A DNA stretch of 64,000 bases from Pyricularia pennisetigena. Its lineage: Eukaryota > Ascomycota > Sordariomycetes > Magnaporthales > Pyriculariaceae. Each line of letters opens with the position of its first letter. The stretch's first letter is position 1. The translations under genes and the position numbers were made by a program. This document shows, one piece after another, positions 59,007 through 64,000 of the stretch. The notes under the pieces are model-generated. The model did no database searches and was not told the DNA's origin. It saw only the letters and a list, made by a program, of their open reading frames with translations. The stretch is taken from NCBI RefSeq assembly GCF_004337985.1, contig NC_043742.1, positions 7,977,136 through 8,041,135 of the forward strand, given 5' to 3'.

Positions 59007-59827
59007 GTTTGTTTGAATAGATGGAAGCGACAAGGAGTTCAATACATTTTGGTTGATTTGGATCTATTCTCTTAAGCAGTCGTCAATCAGATCTCCAGAG
59101 ATTTCTCCAATTATTTGCCGTCTGAAGGCTTTTGATTTTGTTCCGTGTTTCCATATACCGGGTAAAAAGAAACAAAAAAAAGCAAAGCTCGTGTCTTTTG
59201 TCTTGCTAATCAACATAAACACCCCGGGCATCCAGTTTGATCACCACTCCAGCCGGTTATCCTCTCTCAACTCGACACAACTGGAGTTGTTTCTTCTGCC
59301 ATGGTGGCGATCTTGGACGTCTCGCCGGCCTTGGCTCGAAAGACGTACGAGTGGCGCACTACCCCATGCTCGACGACGGGCCGGGACAGCGGGCGAAATT
59401 GGCCGAGACTGCTAGATGCTGTTTCGGGGAGAGCAGAGGTAGAAATGCTGGCAGACCAAAAGGGGAATGACGCCATCAACTGCCGATATAAACCATGGCC
59501 AGATAAATTTGAGCCGGCCTTGAATGAATGAGACCATCCGACTAGCATCACCACAAGCGCCATCCGCTGTGTTTTCGTCACTGGCTTTGTTCAACAGCGT
59601 TTGATGGTTGACGATGCTGTCACAATTGTGAAATATGTTGTACATTGATTGATAGGTGTCGACTAGCGTATTATGCAAAACCCTGCTCTTCAACAAAGAA
59701 AGAAAATAAAAGTGCGATAATAATACACAGTGAAAGTCTTACACAACGTAGCACGTGACACATCTCGCCATCAAAACAAAATAAATTATTCAACATAATT
59801 ACACATGGCTACTCGTGCTAAGCCAGG
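58753..59827. other. Intergenic, 1.1 kb
   Basis: Contains a long pyrimidine tract, (ttttttttc)n-like, at about 58,940-59,006 and the shared 3' side of two convergent genes. A 76-codon frame (59,301-59,531) is not supported as a gene. Confidence 0.55.
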
Positions 59828-61388
59828 CTAGCGGTAAGGGGCCTGCGAAGGTGCAGCGACGTCCCTCATGATGTGCAACTCCATGTCCGAGTCGCTGTCC
59901 CGAGGCTGTCCCGCCCTGACCGGCTGAGACCCGATGGTCTGGAGCGGGCCCTTGGCGTCGGTGTTGCGGGAAGCACTCGCCTCGCCCAGCTTGGACCAGC
60001 TCTTGCCGCGGGACCTTCCGCTCACGTGAGGGTCGCTGGACGTGCCGTTGCCGGTTCTGGATGCCGACTTGGCGTAGCCGGTCAAGCCGCTCGCGTGAGC
60101 CGCGGTGCTGCAGGCCTTGATTCCGAGACGGACGATGGGGCCCTGTTGGTTGTTAGAATGATGCAAACATAAGAAAAAAAAAGGGTCAGGGACCCATCTG
60201 GTTGATTTATTGACTTACCAAAGTGGGCAGGCAGGCCGAGACAATGCCGCTGCTCAACTCGACAATGTTCCAGGCAAGTCCGTCGGCGATCGAGTCTGTT
60301 TGATTAGATTAGCCCAACAGACTTGGGGATTTGTTTGGTTTGCTTAAGTAGCCAAAACTTACAAGGCACATCAGCTGTCGTATACTCCAGAAATATCCTG
60401 AACCGATAGCAGCTGGTGAAGACGACGTAGCTGCCAAGCAGAAAAGTGCCCATGACCAAGTACCTCTGCCAGGTGCTCAGCTGCAGCTTGAGAACGTGAG
60501 GGATCGGCAGGGCGAGGATGGCTATGTCGACAATGATGCTCGGGACGGAAATGCACAGCTGGGTCAGGAAGAGGTTGATGCATTGACCCTGCACCCAAGG
60601 ATTCCAGGTTTTCACGAGCGGCACGCACTGCAGGCAGGCAGCCACCCAACAGGCAAGCATCCATCCGAGAGTCAGGGCGCCGCACCACATGGCACCCTTT
60701 CGGACCTGAGCCATGGGAAAGATGCGGAGATATAGGAGCAGGAGTGCGATTTTGTACTGTGCTGCAAGTTAGTGCTGAACAGTTTTTTTTTGTTTTTTTT
60801 TTTTTTTTTTGGACGTTTGAATTTGAGCCTTCTCCATACCTGGTTGACGCAAGTAACATAGAGGATTTCCGCTCCGATCATGGTCTGTGCAGTGTCAAAA
60901 CTCGAATGTCAGTGCTGAGATGTTGATCGACGGGGACAGGGCAATAAACCCGACCTTGTTGATAAACTCCATCGACTCGTATGGGAGACGTCCCGAGTGA
61001 AGTCCGATACCATGATCCACAACTTAAATCGGATGTCAGTCAGCAAAAGCTCTAACCAAAATTCGAAGCAGACCATATACTGGTGTTTTTACATACGAAC
61101 GAGGTTGATGATCATGTTGCCGTACAGCAGGGCGAGCGCGGCAATCATGGCCCAATCATCAATCAAAATCTTTGCCGCCTGGAGTTGTCGTGCCCACAAC
61201 CGCATCCCGACCACGACGGTAGCCAGGACGGTAAAGGCAATGGTGATGGCCCGGACATAGTCGCGAATGTCCTCGTCTAGGTTCTGAACGGCGGCAGCAT
61301 CAGCGAGACTCTTGAGGTATTGGCGCTGTGCCTCGGGCAGGCTCGTGTCGTTGTAGAAGTAGGTCGCTGGGCCGGAAGCAGTCACCAT
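59828..61388 (-). CDS. Second fungal rhodopsin-domain membrane protein
   Basis: My model has six exons: complement(join(59828..60142, 60219..60295, 60363..60756, 60840..60884, 60955..61022, 61097..61388)), 396 residues in frame throughout. Start MVTASGPATYFYND. Marks: RLWARQLQAAKILIDDW after TM1, VDHGIGLHSG, then the 15-residue exon TMIGAEILYVTCVNQ, the YKIALLLLYLRIFP stretch and a CVPLVKTW loop with cysteines. Seven segments fit. The second intron donor (gtcggg) is weak. The tail of about 100 residues is hydrophilic and Ser-rich. Family as for the 51.4-kb gene but clearly diverged in exon structure. Introns contain T-runs (60,781-60,810). Confidence 0.82.
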
Positions 61389-62988
61389 CTTGGATTGATG
61401 TTCAGTTCAGCCTTAGCTGAGACCTCAGACAGCTTATCCGAGATAGGGTTAAACTAAAAGCGATGGAGCTTCCATGGGCACACACGTCGGGCCGGGCGCT
61501 GATTAAAACAAGGCGAATAAAACATAAAAAAAAAAAAAAAAAAGAAGAAGAAAGAGCCAAGACTAAATGAAAAACGTTGACAAGCCCACAAAACGCGGTA
61601 TCAACAGCCGGTCATTGGCAGCCGGCCCGCAGAAACCCTGAAACCTCAGTATTGAAAAGCAACTACGACTATTACGGTCCGGAATATCCAACTCTCGTTA
61701 CGCGGCCAAATGATGCATGACTAGACGGTCATGGTACCGAGAAAAAAATCTTTGTCTATTGCGTTCCATGGCGTGCCAGTAGTACGATCGGCAATATCCA
61801 TAAAATCTCCCCCACGCCCTGGATATACAGGTCTTTGGTTTTTTTTTTGTTTTTGTTTTTTTTTTTGAGCCAAACTGCTTTCGACACTGAACGGGATATC
61901 CCGACGGTGATTCTGGGCAAAGGGCGATAAGGAAGCGAGACAGTCTTCAAGGGAGGAGGCAAGGATGCCGATCCCTTCCGCATACGTCTATCATCTGTCG
62001 CCTGCAGAACAAAATTGGGTCACTTTCGTCTCAGGTAGTATTGCAACCAGAAATGTAAAATTGCATAGCATTATTGAATTATCGACTAGTCTGGATTCGT
62101 TAAATGCTGTCGCGTAAAGCCCGGAATTCCGCGCTTCCCCATCCCCCATTCCCCATTCTCCATCCCACAAATTTCCTTGCTATGTACAGTACGTGGGATG
62201 CGCGACTCAGATTCACTCACATCTCACATCTTGTAAAAAGAGAATGAAGCCTGAAAAGAGGAAGAAAAGAAAAACAAAAAAGCCTTGTCATGCATCTAGG
62301 CATGTTGAAAAAGAGCAACAACACAGACAGTAGTTTAATCGACTTGGCACCACACCTGTACCGAGATCTACCACATTCCTCATTGGGGGCCGGCGCAGGG
62401 CGACAACGACTCTCCCCAGTCTCAATGTCACCGTCGCCACCATTCGAGGTGGGAACCTCATTTACACTGAGGGGAAATGCTCCCTTGCAGAACCTCCCCC
62501 TTTTTCTCCAACGTGGTACCAGAGACCCTGCACGTGGTTTGATATTCGTTAGTGGGCTTCAGGAGAACCAAAAGCAAAAAAGGGAACCAAGGTTGAGCGG
62601 CCCGAATGATCTCCATGGGTAGAGGCGCACTAACGGTCAAGAGTCCGATAGCGAAATGTTCCGAACACGGCCAGAGCGCGGCAGTTGGGGCTGTCACGTT
62701 GGATAATGCTACTTGGGTTTCCAATGAGACCCTGGCGGGTTTTGAATTTGTCAGGCTCGGCGGTACCGAGTATAGATATCTCTGTCTCTGTCCCTGTACA
62801 CACGTGGGAACCCTACATCATTCTCTCACCCAGGCTCACCCAACCTTAGTCATTCATTTTCTTTTTTTTTTCTTTTCTGTTTTTCTCTCTTTGCAGAAAC
62901 CCCTTGCTCATCCTCCTGCTTCTCGTAGTTGCATTGCATCACTGCATCTCATAGCACCTGAGATACTACCCCCTCCCTGCCCGTCACA
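61389..62988. other. Divergent intergenic region, 1.6 kb
   Basis: Lies between two divergent starts and should hold both promoters. Poly-A/T runs at about 61,526-61,544 and 61,838-61,866. A ctctctttgcag site near 62,897 could be the acceptor of a 5' UTR intron of the hydrolase gene. No gene seen. Confidence 0.5.
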
Positions 62989-63832
62989 ATGCGTCCCTCC
63001 GTGCTCATCGTCCCTGGCGCTTGGCAGCTGCCCGTCGCCTTCGACGCCCTCAAGTCGGATATGTCGGCTACCTTCCCCGAGGTGTCGGTTGTTTCCCTGC
63101 CCACCGTCGGCGGGACCTCTACGCCACTTCCTAGCCTCGGCGACGACGTTGCCGCTGTTCGCACCGAGCTGGACCGTCTGGTCTCCAAGGGATCCGAGGT
63201 TGTCCTCTATGGCCACTCCTACGGCGGTGTGGTCGCCAGCAGCGCCGTCGAGGGCTACGACGCCAAGTCCCGCAGCGCCGCGGGCAAGACCGGTGGCGTC
63301 ATCAGCGTCGTCTACGCCAGCGCCTTCATGGTGCCCAAGGGCATGAGCCTGCTTGACATGCTCGGTGGAGTGCCGCTTCCGTGGATGATTGTCCAGGTTA
63401 GTAAAAACTTGTTGCCTAGAATCTAGTAGAGATAGATGGCTCGTTTTTTTGGGGGGGGAGTGGGGGTCTTGTGTTCGCTAACACAATTTTATTTGAAAAA
63501 AAAAGGAGGACCGCGTCGTGGGTAACGCCACAATGCTCCCCGAGATCGGCTTCAACGACCTTTCGCCCGCCGATGCTGCCTACTGGACCACCCAGATGAC
63601 CTACACGGCTCTTGGTGCTTTCGTCAACCAGTCGACGTACGAGCCCTGGTCCAACGGTATTGACTGCAGGTACCTGTTTGCCACGGAGGACAACGCGCTG
63701 CCCTTGGCCACGCAGCAGGCCATGGCCGCTCAGGCGCCCGGCATGAAGAGCGCCACGGAGCCCAGCGGTCACTGTGCTCACCTTAGTAGGCCCAAGAACG
63801 TCACTGAGATCATGGCCGGATGGTTCCAGTAG
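62989..63832 (+). CDS. Alpha/beta hydrolase
   Basis: Model join(62989..63396, 63506..63832), 244 residues; the 109-nt intron (phase 0) has donor gttagt and a purine-rich end ttgaaaaaaaaaag. Start MRPSVLIVPGAW. Marks: oxyanion region VPGAWQLPVAF (8-18), nucleophile elbow YGHSYGG with Ser77, and a C-terminal SGHCAHLSRP with His225 or His228; Asp likely in the ATEDNALPL strand. No signal peptide. It resembles small Abhydrolase_6 esterases of the salicylate/methyl-esterase type; the substrate is unknown. Whether it acts with the NRPS is inference from position only. Confidence 0.88.
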
Positions 63833-64000
63833 AGAAGAAAGATAATCTAGACGTAGTGTCTATCAGAACTGTTGTTATGTTTTATATTTGCCAGTGCAGT
63901 CGAGTTTTTGGTCCTGGTGCGTGTGCTGCATGTGTTGTGCGTTCGTGTATGCGAGTACCTGCATGTGATGGACTTGTTTATGTGGAGCTGCGGGGTAAAC

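Noticed and set aside
59301..59531. A 76-codon plus-strand frame
   Set aside because: No motif, no splice partner; two overlapping frames of equal quality exist.
63397..63505. The 10-G run in the hydrolase intron (near 63,451) as a frameshift
   Set aside because: It lies in the intron; exon frames join correctly without it.
1..64000. CRISPR array, rRNA genes, bacterial operons or phage genes
   Set aside because: No spaced short repeats or rRNA-like sequence were seen; all features are eukaryotic.

Overview
The window reads as a contig from a filamentous ascomycete (Pezizomycotina). Evidence: short GT-AG introns with CTAAC/CTGAC-like branch sites, a multimodular fungal NRPS, fungal rhodopsin-domain membrane proteins, LTR retrotransposons riddled with C-to-T/G-to-A changes as expected from repeat-induced point mutation (RIP), and a sharp split between an AT-rich transposon block and a GC-balanced gene region. 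I cannot name the species.

Positions 1-21,300 are an AT-rich nested transposon block with no intact gene. A decayed Ty3/Gypsy element (gag zinc knuckle at the left; integrase C-terminus and chromodomain at 12.1-12.6 kb) was hit by a Tc1/mariner element (about 11.0-12.0 kb, minus strand) and by a solo LTR (63-10,191, TSD gggac). That solo LTR was itself split by a full Ty1/Copia element (82-7,749, TSD gttat) and by a 1.9 kb non-autonomous TIR element (7,823-9,706, TSD ggctgtt). A second Copia copy (12,847-20,462), two minus-strand LTR fragments and a 60-bp tandem repeat follow. A poly-C/N/poly-G assembly junction at 21,305-21,344 separates this block from the rest, so physical linkage across it is not proven.

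From 21.3 to 64 kb lie: a serine carboxypeptidase (25.9-27.8 kb, three exons); a two-exon protein resembling a tandem dimeric alpha/beta-barrel (28.6-29.4 kb, minus); a DHA2-type MFS transporter (32.6-35.0 kb, minus) transcribed divergently from a giant NRPS (36.3-51.0 kb); a seven-helix rhodopsin-domain membrane protein (51.4-52.6 kb, minus); a disordered basic hypothetical protein running into a P450 fragment at a single N (54.0 kb); a small secreted protein with 40-residue repeats (58.1-58.8 kb); a second rhodopsin-domain protein with six exons (59.8-61.4 kb, minus); and a two-exon alpha/beta hydrolase (63.0-63.8 kb).

The NRPS, MFS pump, P450 fragment and possibly the ABM-like protein and hydrolases look like a peptide secondary-metabolite cluster. 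The NRPS order is [partial C]-A-T-C-A-T-C-A-T-C-A-T-E: four modules and a terminal epimerization-type domain with no release domain visible. It carries a GC-AG intron containing a 47-nt poly-T run, an in-frame TAG between A3 and T3 that is either a real break or lies in an unrecognised 63-nt intron, and a 300-N gap inside A4. Which nearby genes truly belong to the pathway, and its product, cannot be decided from sequence alone.
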